This document shows, one piece after another, positions 49,413-61,061 of a stretch of DNA of 64,000 bases. The stretch is taken from NCBI RefSeq assembly GCF_000384315.1, contig NZ_ARVW01000001.1:6989001-7053000 (forward strand). The letters run 5' to 3'. The translations under genes and the position numbers were made by a program. The notes under the pieces are model-generated. The model was not told the origin of the DNA. It did not search any database and saw only the letters and a list, made by a program, of their open reading frames with translations. This stretch comes from Amycolatopsis nigrescens CSC17Ta-90. Its GTDB lineage: Bacteria; Actinomycetota; Actinomycetes; Mycobacteriales; Pseudonocardiaceae. Numbering within the stretch: the first letter of the stretch is position 1; every line of letters begins with the position of its first letter.

Positions 49413-50123
49413 TCAGGTGATCAGGCCGAGGCGAAGGGCGCGCGCCACGGCCTGTGCCCGGTGCCTGGTGCCGAGCCGCTGGGAAGCCCGTTCGAGGTTG
49501 TGGTTCACCGACGCCGTGGTGACGTTCATCAGGTGCGCGATCTCCTTGCTGGTGTGGCCGTCGGCGAGCAGGGCCAGCATCCGGGTCTGCACGGCGGTCA
49601 GCGGCCGCCGCGACTCGCCGGCCTCGGATTTGGTCGGGGCCTGCATCATGTCGCGCAGGATCTCCGGCTGCATGACCACCTCGCCGTCGGTCAGCCGCGC
49701 CAGCCCGTGCACCAGGTGCTCGACGGTGATCGTGGTGTCGAACAGTGCCCTGGCGCCCTCCTGGCAGGCGATCACCAGGTCCTGCGTCCGCCGCTCGCGG
49801 AAGATGAGCAGGGCGCCCGTCATCGGGTAGCGGCTGACCAGGCGGGTGCAGGTGTCCCGCAGGGAGACGCCGGGAAACGGCGGGTCGACCACGAGCACGC
49901 TCAGCTGCGGCTGGTGCCGTTCGAGCGCCTGCTCGGCGTCGTCCAGCGTGGTCGCGGTGTCGAGCACGGTGAAGTACCGCTCGATCGTCCTGCCCAGCGA
50001 CTGGCAGAACAGCTTCTCCACCGCGGCCACCACCGCGGTGCCCAGCGCCGGGGACTCGTCGCTGTCCAGTTGCGGCGCGGTCGGATGTGGCAACTGGACG
50101 GCGGTGTGGTTCTGGCGCGTCAT
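49413..50123 (-). CDS. LuxR/NarL-type transcriptional regulator with degenerate receiver
   Basis: Regulator of 236 residues. The N-terminal part is receiver-like, with an Asp80 in SVLVVDPPFPG at the phosphoacceptor position, but the usual acidic pair near the N-terminus is missing, so it may not be phosphorylated. The C-terminal LuxR HTH (about 172-230) reads TAVQTRMLALLADGHTSKEI and SVNHNLERASQRLG. No kinase gene is nearby. It diverges from the MFS/PKS/NRPS genes across a 599-base gap and is the likely pathway-specific regulator of the assembly line. Confidence 0.88.
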   Translation of the reverse strand: MTRQNHTAVQLPHPTAPQLDSDESPALGTAVVAAVEKLFCQSLGRTIERYFTVLDTATTLDDAEQALERHQPQLSVLVVDPPFPGVSLRDTCTRLVSRYPMTGALLIFRERRTQDLVIACQEGARALFDTTITVEHLVHGLARLTDGEVVMQPEILRDMMQAPTKSEAGESRRPLTAVQTRMLALLADGHTSKEIAHLMNVTTASVNHNLERASQRLGTRHRAQAVARALRLGLIT

Positions 50124-50722
50124 CCGCGGTCACTCGGCCGCTGTGTGGCAACTTCCACGGCTTCCTCCCCGTCGCCGCAGCCCCCGTATGCACGAAGAAA
50201 CTCGCTACCCCAGAGGGTCTTCCAGGTCGTAAAGGTCAATTACTCCGATAAGAGTAGGATCTACTGATGTCTAGGTAACAATGGTGAAAAATCGACGTAA
50301 TACCCGGAATTACGGTCCGTCCCCGGCGAACCCCATGGTCGTGACAGCATAACCCAACCGACAGCATGCGCCAATATTCCTGTCGGGTGCCATTTATCGA
50401 TCATGAAACCGTCATCCGAATGGCTGCCGGTAGTTGACCGGTTCGGTGTCGACAATGGATCTTGATGTGCATTACCGGCACCCGTCCGGCAAATGACGAT
50501 CCACCGCCGGTTACTCCTTTTGGGGTCACCCTGCGGCCGGAAACAACGGGTGGGCGAAAGGCTTGCCCAGGATGCCGGGAACGGCGAGAATCCAGGGGCC
50601 ACCTACTTTCGTGCGACGCATCGCGCTTGTGCCGGGGGACGGTCGAGGTGGCACTGGGAGGCACCCTTGCGCAGTCGTGGAAACAGAACTCGGCCCATCG
50701 CGCCGGCGGGCCGGGAACCGGC
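50124..50722. promoter_or_regulatory. Long intergenic region ahead of the PKS/NRPS transcript
   Basis: No supported gene lies in these 599 bases; open frames here look random. The part from about 50220 to 50340 is distinctly richer in A and T than its surroundings and contains overlapping inverted repeats (TACTC-N6-GAGTA at 50241-50256 and AGTAG-N3-CTACT at 50253-50265). It should contain the promoters for the LuxR-type gene and the assembly-line genes, with a long leader for the latter. Confidence 0.55.
50253..50265. promoter_or_regulatory. Candidate operator in the LuxR/PKS gap
   Basis: AGTAG-GAT-CTACT, a dyad with perfect 5-base arms, overlapping a second dyad TACTC-N6-GAGTA (50241-50256) in an A/T-rich patch 130-145 bases upstream of the LuxR-type gene. 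Confidence 0.4.
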
Positions 50723-51976
50723 ATGAGCGGCACAGAGTCCACAGTGGACTCCACTGACGGCACGCGACGAAGTTCGGCTTACCGGGAGTTCTTCGCCGTG
50801 CCAGGAACCCGATGGCTGTTCCTGCTCGGCCTGCTGGGCCGCACTCCGAGCGGCATGCTCGTGCTGCTGATCGTGCTCGTGCTGCAGGACACGACCGGTG
50901 GGTACACCGTCGCCGGACAGGTCAGCGGGGCGCTGGCCGCGGGGCTGGGCCTGCTGACCCCGTTTCGCGCGCGGTTGGTGGACCGGCGTGGCGCCCGTCC
51001 GGTGCTGGTTTCCACCGGGTTGTGCCATTCGGCCGCGCTGGTGCTGCTGTGGCCGCTGGCGGAGCTCGGCGCGCCGGTGCCGCTGCTGCTGCTCACCGGG
51101 CTGGCGATCGGGGCGTTCCTGCCGCCGACCGGGGTGGTGATGCGCTCGGCGTGGAGCAGGCTGCTTCCCGACGAGCGTCGCCGCCGTGCCGCCTTCGCCG
51201 CCGAGTCGCTGGCCGTGCAGAGCACGCTGCTGGCCGGTCCGCTGCTCGTTTCGGTGCTGGTGGTGACCGCCGGTCCCGGCGTGGGCCTGGTGTGCTGCGC
51301 CGGGTTGACCCTGATCAGCTCGCTGGCGCTGGGTATGTCGGACCGGATGACCGAGGTGATGCGCCCCGAGCCGCGTACCGGACCAGTCGACTGGGCGGGT
51401 GCGCTCCGGGCCAGGGCGGTGTGGCTGTCCCTGCCGGGCGGGTTCGCGCTTTTCGCCGCGATCACTGCGCTGGAGATCACCGCAGCGGGCCAGGCGGTGG
51501 AGAATTCGGTCGCTTGGGCGGCCGGCTGGCTGATCGCCGGTTTCGCGGTCGGCGGGCTGTGCGGCGGAGTGGTGTGGGGCTGGCGGGTCTGGCCGGGCAG
51601 GCTGCCGTGGCAACTCGCGGCGATGCACGGGTTCATGGCCGTGGTGCTGGCGGTGCTGATCTTCGAGCTGCCGCTGCCGCTGGTCGCCGTGCTGCTCTTC
51701 GTCGCGGGGGTGATGGCGCCGCCGGCGATGACCGCCCAGTTCAGCGTGCTGGACGCGGTGGTGCCGCGTGCGGTGCTGACCGAGTCCTTCGGCTGGCTCA
51801 GCTCCGCCAGGCAGGCCGGTTCGGCCGTGGCCGCCGCGATGACCGGGATGGCCATCGACGCGTTCGGCTCGCGCGGGGGCTGGACGGTCGCCTTGCTGGC
51901 CGCCGTCATCGCCACGGTGGCCTCGGTTTCCCTGTGCCGGGTGGGCGAGCCCCACCGAGGGTTGGAGTCCCGATGA
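50723..51976 (+). CDS. MFS transporter of the NRPS/PKS cluster
   Basis: Inner-membrane transporter of 417 residues with about 11-12 helices (first at WLFLLGLLGRTPSGMLVLLI) and the loop RARLVDRRGARPVLVSTG. ATG 50723 is chosen as the last start before the hydrophobic core; the frame is open to 50462. Its stop overlaps the PKS start (ATGA), so it is translated with the assembly-line genes and probably exports their product or gives self-resistance. Confidence 0.88.
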   Translation: MSGTESTVDSTDGTRRSSAYREFFAVPGTRWLFLLGLLGRTPSGMLVLLIVLVLQDTTGGYTVAGQVSGALAAGLGLLTPFRARLVDRRGARPVLVSTGLCHSAALVLLWPLAELGAPVPLLLLTGLAIGAFLPPTGVVMRSAWSRLLPDERRRRAAFAAESLAVQSTLLAGPLLVSVLVVTAGPGVGLVCCAGLTLISSLALGMSDRMTEVMRPEPRTGPVDWAGALRARAVWLSLPGGFALFAAITALEITAAGQAVENSVAWAAGWLIAGFAVGGLCGGVVWGWRVWPGRLPWQLAAMHGFMAVVLAVLIFELPLPLVAVLLFVAGVMAPPAMTAQFSVLDAVVPRAVLTESFGWLSSARQAGSAVAAAMTGMAIDAFGSRGGWTVALLAAVIATVASVSLCRVGEPHRGLESR

Positions 51977-54897
51977 GCGGGTACGAGAACGCGATCGCCG
52001 TCATCGGCTTCGCCGGGCGGTTTCCCGGGGCGGATTCCGTCGAAGCCTTCTGGGACAACCTCAGCGCCGGACGAAACACGCTTTCCTGGTTCGACGAAAC
52101 GGAACTCGCCGCCGCCGGAGTACCGCCGGAGACCATAGCTGACCCCGGGTACCTGCCGGTACGCGGTGTGCTGCAAGGCATCGAGGATTTCGACGCGGAC
52201 CTATTCGGCATGACGCCGCGGGAAGCGGCACTGACCGATCCGCAGCAGCGGCTCGTCCTCGAGTGCGCGCGCACGGCGATGGAAACCGCGGGCTACCCGC
52301 CGGAGTCCTGCCCCGAGCGCGTCGGTGTCTTCCTCGGCTCGAGCGCTGGTACCTACCTGGGGAACCTCGCGGCGGCCTCCGGGTTCGAAGACGAACTGGC
52401 CGTCCGGCTGGGCAACGACCCGGCTTTCCTGGCCACCAGGGTCGCGTACAAACTGAACTTCCGCGGTCCGGCCATCACCGTGCAGACCGCCTGTTCCACC
52501 GCACTGGTCGCGGTGCACCTTGCCGGTCAGAGCCTGCTCTGCGGCGAGGCGGGGTTGGCACTGGCGGGCGGTGTCTCGATCACCCTGCCGGAGACGGCCG
52601 GGCAGTGGCACACCACGAACGGGATCATCTCCGCGGACGGGCGTTGCCGCAGTTTCGACGCCGGGGCCACCGGAACGGTCAGCGGCAACGGCGGAGGCGT
52701 CGTCGTGCTGAAGCCCGCCGAGGCGGCGCTGGCCGACGGGGACCGGGTCTACGCGCTGATCCGCGGCTCGGCGGTGAACAACGACGGCGCCGGCAAGCTG
52801 GGCTACGCCGCGCCGAGCGTCGCGGGCCAGGCCGAGGTCATCACGATGGCGCACCAGGTCGCGGGGGTGTCGCCGGACGAGATCTCGTACGTGGAGGCGC
52901 ACGCCACCGGCACCGAACTCGGTGACCCGATCGAGGTGGCGGCGCTGACCGAGGCGTTCCGCCGCGGGACGGACCGCACCGGTTACTGCGCGCTCGGCTC
53001 GGTGAAACCGAATATCGGTCATCTGGACGCCGCGGCCGGGGTGGCCGGGTTCATCAAAGCCGTACTCGCACTGCACCACGAGATGATTCCGCCGACGATC
53101 GAGTTCGCACGGCCCAACCCGCACATCCCGTTCGCCGGGTCGCCGTTCTTCGTCAACACCGAGCGGCGGCCGTGGCCGCGGCTCGCCGGAACACCGCGCC
53201 GCTGCGGGGTCAGTTCCTTCGGCATCGGCGGCACCAACGCCCATGTGGTGTTGGAAGAGGAACCGGTCGGCGTTCCGGGGCGGCGCCGGCCATCGGACTC
53301 CGCGCGGCCGGTGGTGCTGCCGCTGTCGGCTCGCACCCCGGATGCGCTCGCCGAGCTCATCGCGGCGACCAGCGACCGGCTGAGCGAGCCGCCGCGTCCG
53401 GTGCTGCCCGATGCGGCGTACACCCTCCAGACGGGCCGCACGGAGTTCGGCCATCGAGCCGCGGTGGTTGCGGGGCCCGAAGATTCCGTGGCGGAGCTCC
53501 GATCGCGGCTGGACGCCGCCGCGCGGGGGCCGGGGATCGTGCGGAACGTCGTCTTCCTCTTCCCCGGCCAGGGCACTTTTCGGCCCGGGATGCTCAGTGA
53601 GTTGTACGCCGGCTCCGCGCGAGTGCGCGCCGTGGTCGACGAGTGCGCCGCGTCGCTGCGGGACGACTCGGGTGCGAACCTTCGAGGCTTGCTACTCGGC
53701 GAATCCGGGGAGGGCCCGTCGTGGCTGACTCAACCCGCGTTGTTCGTGGTGGGATACGCGCTGGCCGAACTGCTGAAGGACGGCGGTATCCAACCGGACG
53801 CGCTGCTCGGGCACAGCCTCGGCGAATACGTCGCGGCCTGTGTGGGCGGAGCCCTGTCCCTGGCAGATGCGCTCACCCTGGTGGCCCAGCGGGCCCGAGC
53901 CATGGCGGCCACCCCGCCCGGCGCGATGCTGGCGGTGGCGGCTCCGGAGGACCGGGTCCGGCCGTACCTGGACGGGCCGGTGTGGATCAGCGGGGTGCTT
54001 GGCCCGGATTCGGTCGTGGTAGCCGGCAGCAAGGACGCGGTGCGGCGGCTGGCCGCAGGACTGCTGACCGAGGACATCGCCACCGCCGGGGTCCGGGTGG
54101 ACAAGGCGTTTCACACGCCGTTGATAGCGCCCGCGCTGCCCGCGCTGCGCAGGGCGGCCGGCGCGGTCGCGCACCGACCGTTGTCGATCCCGGTCATCGC
54201 GAACGCCACCGGGGCGCTGATGCCGGTGGGCACCGTGCTGTCGCCGGAGCACTGGGTGGAGCAGGCCAGGGAACCGGTGCGGATCGCCGGCGCCACCTCG
54301 ACCGCGTTGAGCCTGCCGAACACGGCGTTCCTCGAACTGGGTGCCGGGCGGGTGCTGACCGACGCGGTGCGCGGGCAGGCCGGCGGAACGGAGCCGGCGG
54401 TATTCCCGCTCGGCGGGAGAACCCGGTCGGGGGCGCTCCGAGAGCGGGACCTGCTTTCGGCACTGGCCGGCTTCTGGACCGCGGGCGGCAGGCTCGACTG
54501 GACCGCGTTCTCGCCCGGTCCAGGCCGGCGGGTGCCCTTGCCCACCTATCCTTATCAGCGGCGAAGGCACTGGATCGACCCCGGGCCCACCCAGCCGATA
54601 TCGCCGTCCGACGTTGATCCGATGCCGCTTCCGGACACCGCGGAACCGGAGGTGGTGGACGAGGTCGCCGCCGCGGTGATGGAGATCTGGGTCGAGCTGC
54701 TCGGCCACAACGGGTTCGCACCGGACGCGGACTTCCTGGAACTGGGCGGCAACTCGCTGACCGCAGTGCAGCTGCTGACCCGGTTGCGGAAGCGGTTCGG
54801 GATCAAGCTGTCCTTGCACTCCCTGTTCGACAGCTCCACCGTAGCCGGGATCTCCGAGCTCGTCCGGCAGCAGCGCGCCGAGCAGGCCGGCGGGTGA
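51973..54897 (+). CDS. Type I polyketide synthase module, KS-AT-ACP
   Basis: One extension module of 974 residues. The ketosynthase (about 5-430) has Cys174 in TACSTALV and the histidines in [12 protein letters not shown] and KPNIGHLD. The acyltransferase (about 525-830) has FPGQG near 530, Ser615 in GHSLGEY and AFHTP in the selectivity region, which points to malonyl-CoA. The ACP (about 895-965) has Ser928 in LGGNSLTA. There is no KR, DH or ER, so the beta-keto group would stay unless treated in trans. The start overlaps the MFS stop, and the stop overlaps the NRPS GTG start. Confidence 0.95.
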   Translation: MSGYENAIAVIGFAGRFPGADSVEAFWDNLSAGRNTLSWFDETELAAAGVPPETIADPGYLPVRGVLQGIEDFDADLFGMTPREAALTDPQQRLVLECARTAMETAGYPPESCPERVGVFLGSSAGTYLGNLAAASGFEDELAVRLGNDPAFLATRVAYKLNFRGPAITVQTACSTALVAVHLAGQSLLCGEAGLALAGGVSITLPETAGQWHTTNGIISADGRCRSFDAGATGTVSGNGGGVVVLKPAEAALADGDRVYALIRGSAVNNDGAGKLGYAAPSVAGQAEVITMAHQVAGVSPDEISYVEAHATGTELGDPIEVAALTEAFRRGTDRTGYCALGSVKPNIGHLDAAAGVAGFIKAVLALHHEMIPPTIEFARPNPHIPFAGSPFFVNTERRPWPRLAGTPRRCGVSSFGIGGTNAHVVLEEEPVGVPGRRRPSDSARPVVLPLSARTPDALAELIAATSDRLSEPPRPVLPDAAYTLQTGRTEFGHRAAVVAGPEDSVAELRSRLDAAARGPGIVRNVVFLFPGQGTFRPGMLSELYAGSARVRAVVDECAASLRDDSGANLRGLLLGESGEGPSWLTQPALFVVGYALAELLKDGGIQPDALLGHSLGEYVAACVGGALSLADALTLVAQRARAMAATPPGAMLAVAAPEDRVRPYLDGPVWISGVLGPDSVVVAGSKDAVRRLAAGLLTEDIATAGVRVDKAFHTPLIAPALPALRRAAGAVAHRPLSIPVIANATGALMPVGTVLSPEHWVEQAREPVRIAGATSTALSLPNTAFLELGAGRVLTDAVRGQAGGTEPAVFPLGGRTRSGALRERDLLSALAGFWTAGGRLDWTAFSPGPGRRVPLPTYPYQRRRHWIDPGPTQPISPSDVDPMPLPDTAEPEVVDEVAAAVMEIWVELLGHNGFAPDADFLELGGNSLTAVQLLTRLRKRFGIKLSLHSLFDSSTVAGISELVRQQRAEQAGG

Positions 54898-57800
54898 GCG
54901 CGATGCGGGCAAGCCTGCCGCTCGGTCATGACCGCGGGACAACCGTTCCCGAGCTGGTGGCCGCCGCAGCGAGGCGAGCGCCGGCCGCCGTCGCGGTGTC
55001 CTGCGGCGGGGCTCGGCTCACCTACGGCGAACTGGACTCCGTCGCCGATCGCCTCGCCGCGGCGCTGCGGTACCGGGGAGTCGGTCCCGAGGGGCTGGTG
55101 GGGGTCTGCGTGGACCGATCCACCGAACTGCCGGTCGTCCTGCTGGCCGTGCTGAAAGCCGGGGCGGCTTATCTGCCGCTCGACCCCGGCTACCCGGCGG
55201 CCCGGCTGCGGTTCATGATCTCCGACGCCCGGCCCGCACTCGTGATCGCCACGGCCGAAACACGATCCGCGGTTCCGGAACATACCGGTGTGGAAGTGCT
55301 TCTCGTCCAGGAACTACTGGAAAGCTCCTCAATAGACAGTCCCTTGTGTCCGGTTCATCAGGACGGTCTCGCCTACGTCATGTACACCTCCGGCTCGACC
55401 GGTGAGCCGAAGGGCGTGGAGGTGCCGCACCGCGGAATCGTGAACCTGGTGCGGGCGGACTATGCGCGGTTCGCGCCGGACGAAGTGTTCCTGCACGCGG
55501 CTCCGCTGGCTTTCGACGCCTCCACCTTCGAGATCTGGGGTGCACTGGCCAACGGTGCGCGGCTTGCCGTGCTGCCGGGGCGCTTTCCCGATCCGGTGGA
55601 GATCGGGCGCACGATCCGGGACGAGGGAGTCACCACGGCCTGGCTGACCGCGAGCCTGTTCCACCTCATGGTGCGGGAGCGCCCGTCGGACCTGCGGCCC
55701 CTCCGGCAGTTGCTGGCAGGTGGTGACGTGCTGTCGGAACCAGTGGTGCGCAGCGCGGTCGAGTGCCTGCCGGGGTGCCGGATCGTCAACGGGTACGGGC
55801 CGACCGAGGCGACCACGTTCAGCACCTGTCACCGGCTCGATGCCGACACCACGTCCCCGGTGCCGATCGGAACGCCGATCACCGGCACCACGGCCTACGT
55901 ACTGGACCACGAACTGAACCGGTCGCCCAGCGGCGTACCTGGCGACCTGTACGTGGGCGGCGCCGGGCTGTCACGCGGGTATCGCGGCCATCCCGCGATG
56001 ACCGCCGCGAAGTTCCTGCCCGACCCGTTCGCCACGCGGCCAGGGGCGCGGATGTACCGCACCGGCGATCGGGCCCGGTTCCGGCCGGACGGGTCGCTCG
56101 AATTCCTCGGCAGGTTGGACGATCAGGTCAAGGTGCGCGGCTTCCGGATCGAACTCGGCGAAATCGAGGCCGCCCTGCGTGCGCATCCCTCGGTCGACGA
56201 GGCCGTGGTGAGCACATCCCCGGACCAGGCCGGGGACAAGCGGTGCATCGGGTACGCGACCTCGCGGCCGGATGGGACGGTGTCCGGTGCCGAGCTGAGG
56301 GAGCACCTCGCCCGTCGGTTGCCGGCGTATGCGGTGCCCGCGGTCGTCGTGGTCCTCGATCGGCTGCCGATGAACGCGAACGGCAAGGTCGACCGCGGCT
56401 CCCTGCCTCCCGCACCGCCTCCGGCAGACGGGGGCCGGGAGCCGCGCACGGCGGCAGAGGAACTGGTGGCCGGCACGCTGGCCGGGATCCTCGGCGTGGG
56501 CAGGGTCGGCGTCGACGCCGGATTCTTCGAACTCGGGGTGGACTCGGTGCAGGCGATGCGGCTGGCGGCACGGCTGAGCCCGATCTTCCGGGCCGACCTG
56601 TCCGTCCGGGACGTGTTCGCCGCTTCGACCGTCGCGGGCCTGGCAAGCGGGCTGGCCGATCCGCCGGCGGGCGGTGCCGGTGGCGAGCCCATTCCGGTGG
56701 CGCCAGCCGAAACAGGCCCGGTCCGGTTGTCCCCGGCCCAGGAACGGCTGTGGTTTCTCGACCAGCTCGGTGGCGCCGCGTACCAGGTGCCGCTGGTCTA
56801 CCGGTTGCGTGGCCGGCTGGCCGTCGATCAGCTCGCGCGGTCCTTCGCCGAACTGGTGGCCCGGCACGAATCGCTTCGCACCGTCTTCGACGCACCGGAC
56901 GCGACGCCACGTCAGCGGGCCGTGGATCCGCCGCCGGTGGTACTGCGCACGACGGACCTCGGTGGACGGTCACCCGCGGCCGGTGAACGGCAATGGCGTG
57001 CGCTGGTGGCCGAGGAGACCGGTGCACCCTTCGACCTGGCACGCGGGCCGCTGTTTCGCGCGCTCTTGGTGAAACTGGGCGATCAGGACCACGTGCTGGT
57101 CATGACGGCGCACCACATCGTCGTCGACGGATGGTCCATGGCAGTACTTCGGCGCGAACTCGCCGAGGCATACCGCGCACACGTCTCGGGCCGGCCGTGC
57201 CGGATTCCCGAGCCGCCGTTGCGGTACCGGGATTTCGCGTCCTGGGACCGGAACCGGCTCACCGAAGCGAAGGCCGCCCGGCTGATCGGCTACTGGCGTT
57301 CGGCGCTCGACGGTGTGGTGCCCCTGCGGTTGCCGGCCGACCTGCCGCGTCCTGCCGTGCCGAGTCACCGCGGGAGCTCGTACGAGTTCACCATTCCCGC
57401 GAAACTCTTGCACGGACTGCGTGCGCTGGCACGCGAGCGCGGGGTGACGTTGTTCATGACCGCACTGGCGGCCTTTCAGGTGCTGCTGGCGCGGTACAGC
57501 GGTCAACCGGACATCTGCGTGGGTGCACCGGCCGCCGGTCGTGATCGGCCCGAACTCGAATCGCTGATCGGGTTCTTCGTGAACACGGTGGTGTTCCGGG
57601 GAGACCTCGGCGGCAATCCGACCTTCGGCGAACTGCTGGCCCGGACCAGGGAACGGGCGTTGGACGGGTACGCCCACCAGGATCTGCCGTTCGAGCGGCT
57701 CGTCGACGCGCTCGGTGTTCCTCGCGAGACCAACCGGAACCCGTTGGTCCAGGTCTTCTTCGCATGGCAGAACACACCGGCCGGGGATTTCGAGCTGCCG

Positions 57801-59969
57801 GGGCTGGACATTTCCAGGATCGAGCCGGGGACCCGCGGCAGCAAATTCGATCTCACCCTGTCGCTGGAAGAAGTCGCCGACGGGCTGCGCGGTTTCGTGG
57901 AGTACAGCAGTGACCTGTTCCTCCCCGACACGATCCGCCGTTTCGCCCGGCACTATGAAACCGTGCTCGCCGCCGCCGTGCGCGCCCCGGACGTGCGGAT
58001 CTCGGAACTGCCCCTGCTGACACCGGAACAGCGCCGCCGGGCGGATCGGCGCAGCCCACCGGTACCGCTGGTGGAACCGAGCGTGCACGGCCTGGTCGCC
58101 CGGTGGGCCGGCCGGTTTCCCGATGCGGTGGCACTTTCCGGTGGCGAGCGCCAGGTTTCCTACCGAGAGCTGGAAGCACGCGCGAATCGGCTGGCCGGGG
58201 TACTGGTCGGACGAGGGGCAGGGCCCGGGCAGGTGGTGGGGGTGTGCCTCGGGCGTTCGCTGGAACTGCCCGTCGTGCTGCTGGCCGTGTTGAAATCCGG
58301 TGCCGCCTACCTGCCGTTGGATCCAGGTCTGCCCGGTTCGCGGCTGAAGTCCATGCTGGACGACTCGCGTCCGCCGGTGGTGGTCAGCACTCGGGCGGAC
58401 AGCGCGCACCTGCCGGACGAGTTCGAATCCGGCTTGCTGCTGCTCGACCTGCTGCTCGATGAGGACACGGCGCTCGCCCCTTTCGTGCCACCGCCTGGTC
58501 ACGCGCATCCGGACGCGCTCGCCTACGTCATGTACACCTCGGGTTCGACCGGCGACCCCAAGGGCGTGGCCGTCACGCACCGGGCCATCCTGCAATTGAT
58601 CACCGGCGGCACGCACTGGCGGCTGACCCGGGACGACGTCCTGCTCCAACTCTCGTCGCCCGCTTTCGACGCGGCCACGCTGGAGATCTGGGGCGCGCTG
58701 GGGAACGGGGCGCGGCTGGCGGTGCTCCCACCGGAGGCGAACGCCGTGGCGGACACCGGCCGGGTCGTCCGCCAGGCCGGTGTCACGATGCTGCTGATGG
58801 TCACCGGCCTCTTCCACGAGATCGCGAACGACGGGCTGGGCGAACTTCGCGACCTGCGCCGGCTGGTGGTGGGCGGGGACGTGCTGTCGCCTCCGCTCTC
58901 GCGGCGGGCGGTGGCGGCGCTGCCGGGCTGCCGGATCTTCAACGCCTACGGCCCGACCGAGACCACCGTGCTGTGCACCGGGCACCGGCTCGGCAGGGAT
59001 ACCGGAGACACCGGAGACACCGAGACGGCGGTGCCGATCGGGACGCCGCTGGCCGGGGTCGAGCTCCATGTGCTCGACCCCTGGCTGAATCCGGTGCTAC
59101 CCGGCGTGCCGGGCGAGCTGTACGTCGGTGGTGCCGGACTGGCCAGGGGATACTTGCGCGCCCCGGCCGCGACCGCCGCGAGGTTCGTGGCCAATCCGTT
59201 CGGTGCGCCCGGTACCCGGCTGTACCGCACCGGGGACCGGGTCCGGTTCCTGCCGGACGGCGCGCTGGACTTCCTCGGTCGCGCGGACCACCAGGTGAAG
59301 ATCCGCGGTTTCCGGGTGGAGATCGAGGAGGTCGAGGCCGCGCTCCGTGGCCACGAAGCCGTTCGGGACGCGGTGGTGACGGTGCTGGGTGACGACCTGG
59401 CCACCCGGCGGCTGGTCGCTTCGGTGGCCGGTCCCGAAGAGCTCTCCGGTGCCGAGCTGCGGGCCTACCTCGCGGCCAGGTTGCCGGGATACATGCTGCC
59501 CGTCCGGGTGATCGTGGTGGCCGAGCTGAGGCGGACCGCTACCGGGAAACTGGATCGCCGGGCGACGGCGGCGGCCGAGGCCGCCATGGATACCGCAGAC
59601 ACCGCAGACACCGTGGCGCGGGCGGGTGACCCGGCGCTCCCGCTGGACGAGGTCGAAGCGCGGGTGGCCGAGATCTGGGCTGAGGTGCTGGGCACCTCGC
59701 GGGTGGATCCTCGGGTCAGCTTCTTCGACGCAGGGGGGAACTCGCTGTTGCTGGCGAGGGTTCGCGGCCGCGTGCGCGACCGGTTCGGCGAGGACGTGCC
59801 CCTGGTCGAGCTGTTCCGGCATCCGACGGTGCTCGCGCTGGCCCGGCATCTGCGTGGTGCCGCGGCAGGACCGTCCGTTCCGGAGCGGGTGGAGGACACC
59901 CGGCGCGTGACCGCTCGCGAGCGGATGAACCGGCTGCGCGCGCTCAGAACGACCGGCACCGGAGAATGA
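54894..59969 (+). CDS. Nonribosomal peptide synthetase, A-T-C-A-T
   Basis: NRPS of 1691 residues. A1 (about 15-505) is followed by T1 with Ser551 in [10 protein letters not shown] (about 600-1040) has HHIVVDG at 740-746; A2 (about 1060-1560) is followed by T2 with Ser1617 in AGGNSLLLA. There is no C domain before A1, so A1-T1 looks like a loading unit or is fed in trans. A by-eye reading of the ten-residue code gives about DAFWLGGTFK for A1, close to valine codes, and about DALLVGAVLK for A2, hydrophobic or aromatic at best. GTG 54894 overlaps the PKS stop; ATG 54903 is an alternative. Confidence 0.95.
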   Translation: MSAMRASLPLGHDRGTTVPELVAAAARRAPAAVAVSCGGARLTYGELDSVADRLAAALRYRGVGPEGLVGVCVDRSTELPVVLLAVLKAGAAYLPLDPGYPAARLRFMISDARPALVIATAETRSAVPEHTGVEVLLVQELLESSSIDSPLCPVHQDGLAYVMYTSGSTGEPKGVEVPHRGIVNLVRADYARFAPDEVFLHAAPLAFDASTFEIWGALANGARLAVLPGRFPDPVEIGRTIRDEGVTTAWLTASLFHLMVRERPSDLRPLRQLLAGGDVLSEPVVRSAVECLPGCRIVNGYGPTEATTFSTCHRLDADTTSPVPIGTPITGTTAYVLDHELNRSPSGVPGDLYVGGAGLSRGYRGHPAMTAAKFLPDPFATRPGARMYRTGDRARFRPDGSLEFLGRLDDQVKVRGFRIELGEIEAALRAHPSVDEAVVSTSPDQAGDKRCIGYATSRPDGTVSGAELREHLARRLPAYAVPAVVVVLDRLPMNANGKVDRGSLPPAPPPADGGREPRTAAEELVAGTLAGILGVGRVGVDAGFFELGVDSVQAMRLAARLSPIFRADLSVRDVFAASTVAGLASGLADPPAGGAGGEPIPVAPAETGPVRLSPAQERLWFLDQLGGAAYQVPLVYRLRGRLAVDQLARSFAELVARHESLRTVFDAPDATPRQRAVDPPPVVLRTTDLGGRSPAAGERQWRALVAEETGAPFDLARGPLFRALLVKLGDQDHVLVMTAHHIVVDGWSMAVLRRELAEAYRAHVSGRPCRIPEPPLRYRDFASWDRNRLTEAKAARLIGYWRSALDGVVPLRLPADLPRPAVPSHRGSSYEFTIPAKLLHGLRALARERGVTLFMTALAAFQVLLARYSGQPDICVGAPAAGRDRPELESLIGFFVNTVVFRGDLGGNPTFGELLARTRERALDGYAHQDLPFERLVDALGVPRETNRNPLVQVFFAWQNTPAGDFELPGLDISRIEPGTRGSKFDLTLSLEEVADGLRGFVEYSSDLFLPDTIRRFARHYETVLAAAVRAPDVRISELPLLTPEQRRRADRRSPPVPLVEPSVHGLVARWAGRFPDAVALSGGERQVSYRELEARANRLAGVLVGRGAGPGQVVGVCLGRSLELPVVLLAVLKSGAAYLPLDPGLPGSRLKSMLDDSRPPVVVSTRADSAHLPDEFESGLLLLDLLLDEDTALAPFVPPPGHAHPDALAYVMYTSGSTGDPKGVAVTHRAILQLITGGTHWRLTRDDVLLQLSSPAFDAATLEIWGALGNGARLAVLPPEANAVADTGRVVRQAGVTMLLMVTGLFHEIANDGLGELRDLRRLVVGGDVLSPPLSRRAVAALPGCRIFNAYGPTETTVLCTGHRLGRDTGDTGDTETAVPIGTPLAGVELHVLDPWLNPVLPGVPGELYVGGAGLARGYLRAPAATAARFVANPFGAPGTRLYRTGDRVRFLPDGALDFLGRADHQVKIRGFRVEIEEVEAALRGHEAVRDAVVTVLGDDLATRRLVASVAGPEELSGAELRAYLAARLPGYMLPVRVIVVAELRRTATGKLDRRATAAAEAAMDTADTADTVARAGDPALPLDEVEARVAEIWAEVLGTSRVDPRVSFFDAGGNSLLLARVRGRVRDRFGEDVPLVELFRHPTVLALARHLRGAAAGPSVPERVEDTRRVTARERMNRLRALRTTGTGE

Positions 59970-59984
59970 CCGGAGGAACCCGCG

Positions 59985-61061
59985 GTGGATTTCAGTCTGT
60001 TCTATTTCGCCGACGATGCGAACATCGGCCAGGACCGGTACCGGCTCCTGCTCGAAGGTGCCAGGTTCGCCGACGAGCACGAGTTCACCGCGGTGTGGAC
60101 GCCGGAACGGCATTTCGATTCCTTCGGCGGTGCCTACCCGAATCCGGCGGTGGCAGGGGCCGCGGTCGCCGCGGTGACCACGAAGGTCGGCATCCGGGCG
60201 GGCAGCGTGGTCGCGCCCCTGCATCCCGCCGTCCGCATCGCGGAGGACTGGTCGGTGGTGGACAACATCTCCGGGGGCCGTGCCGGGGTGGCGTTCGCGT
60301 CGGGCTGGCACACCGCGGACTTCGCGATCCGGCCGGAGGCTTACCCGGATCGACGGCGGCTGATGGCCGAGACGATCGAAACGGTGCGGCGGCTGTGGCG
60401 GCTGGACACCGTCGAACTCGTCGACGGGGCGAACAATCCGGTGCAAGTGCGGATCTTCCCGCCGCCCGTGCAACCGGACCTGCCGATGTGGCTGAGCACC
60501 GCCGGGAACATCGACAGCTTCCGCACGGCCGGGCGCCTCGGGGTTGGCGTGCTGACCACCATGATCGGGCACAGCCTGGCGCAGCTCAGCACCAAGATCG
60601 CGGCCTACCGCCGGAGCTTCGCGGCCGGGCACGGCCATGACGGTGGCCACGTGGTGGTGATGGCGCATACCTTTCTCGGCTCCGGCAGGGCCGAGGTCCG
60701 CGAGATCGTCCGCGCGCCCTTCACCGAGTACCTGCGCAAGTCCGCCTCGCTGGTGCTGCGAGGCGCCGGAGAGGTGCTGCCCGGGGTGCATGCGGACGAG
60801 CTGGAGCCGGCGGATCTGGAGTTCCTGGTGACCCGTGCCTTCGACAGGTTCTTCGACACCTCGGGTCTGTTCGGCACCGTTGCCGACGGCGTCGGCACCC
60901 TTGCGGGACTGTCCGCCGCCGGGGTCGACGAGGTGGCTTGTCTGATCGATTTCGTTGGTGACACGGACATCGTGCTGAGCAGCCTGGACTACCTGGACCA
61001 GCTGCGGATGGCATGGCGACTTCGTTCGACAGCGGAGTCCACTGCCGTCGGAGGCCGCTGA
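59985..61061 (+). CDS. MupA/Atu3671-family FMN-dependent luciferase-like monooxygenase
   Basis: Stand-alone monooxygenase of 358 residues of the type found inside NRPS/PKS lines. It begins DFSLFYFADDANIGQDRYRL, followed by EFTAVWTPERHFDSFGGAYPNP and SVVAPLHPAVRIAEDWSVVDN-like segments, all typical. Relatives hydroxylate or oxidise carrier-bound intermediates. GTG 59985 follows GGAGGAA closely, 15 bases after the NRPS stop, and its own stop overlaps the next NRPS start (TGATG), placing it within the same transcript. The target is probably a peptidyl- or aminoacyl-thioester, but which one is unknown. Confidence 0.93.
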   Translation: MDFSLFYFADDANIGQDRYRLLLEGARFADEHEFTAVWTPERHFDSFGGAYPNPAVAGAAVAAVTTKVGIRAGSVVAPLHPAVRIAEDWSVVDNISGGRAGVAFASGWHTADFAIRPEAYPDRRRLMAETIETVRRLWRLDTVELVDGANNPVQVRIFPPPVQPDLPMWLSTAGNIDSFRTAGRLGVGVLTTMIGHSLAQLSTKIAAYRRSFAAGHGHDGGHVVVMAHTFLGSGRAEVREIVRAPFTEYLRKSASLVLRGAGEVLPGVHADELEPADLEFLVTRAFDRFFDTSGLFGTVADGVGTLAGLSAAGVDEVACLIDFVGDTDIVLSSLDYLDQLRMAWRLRSTAESTAVGGR

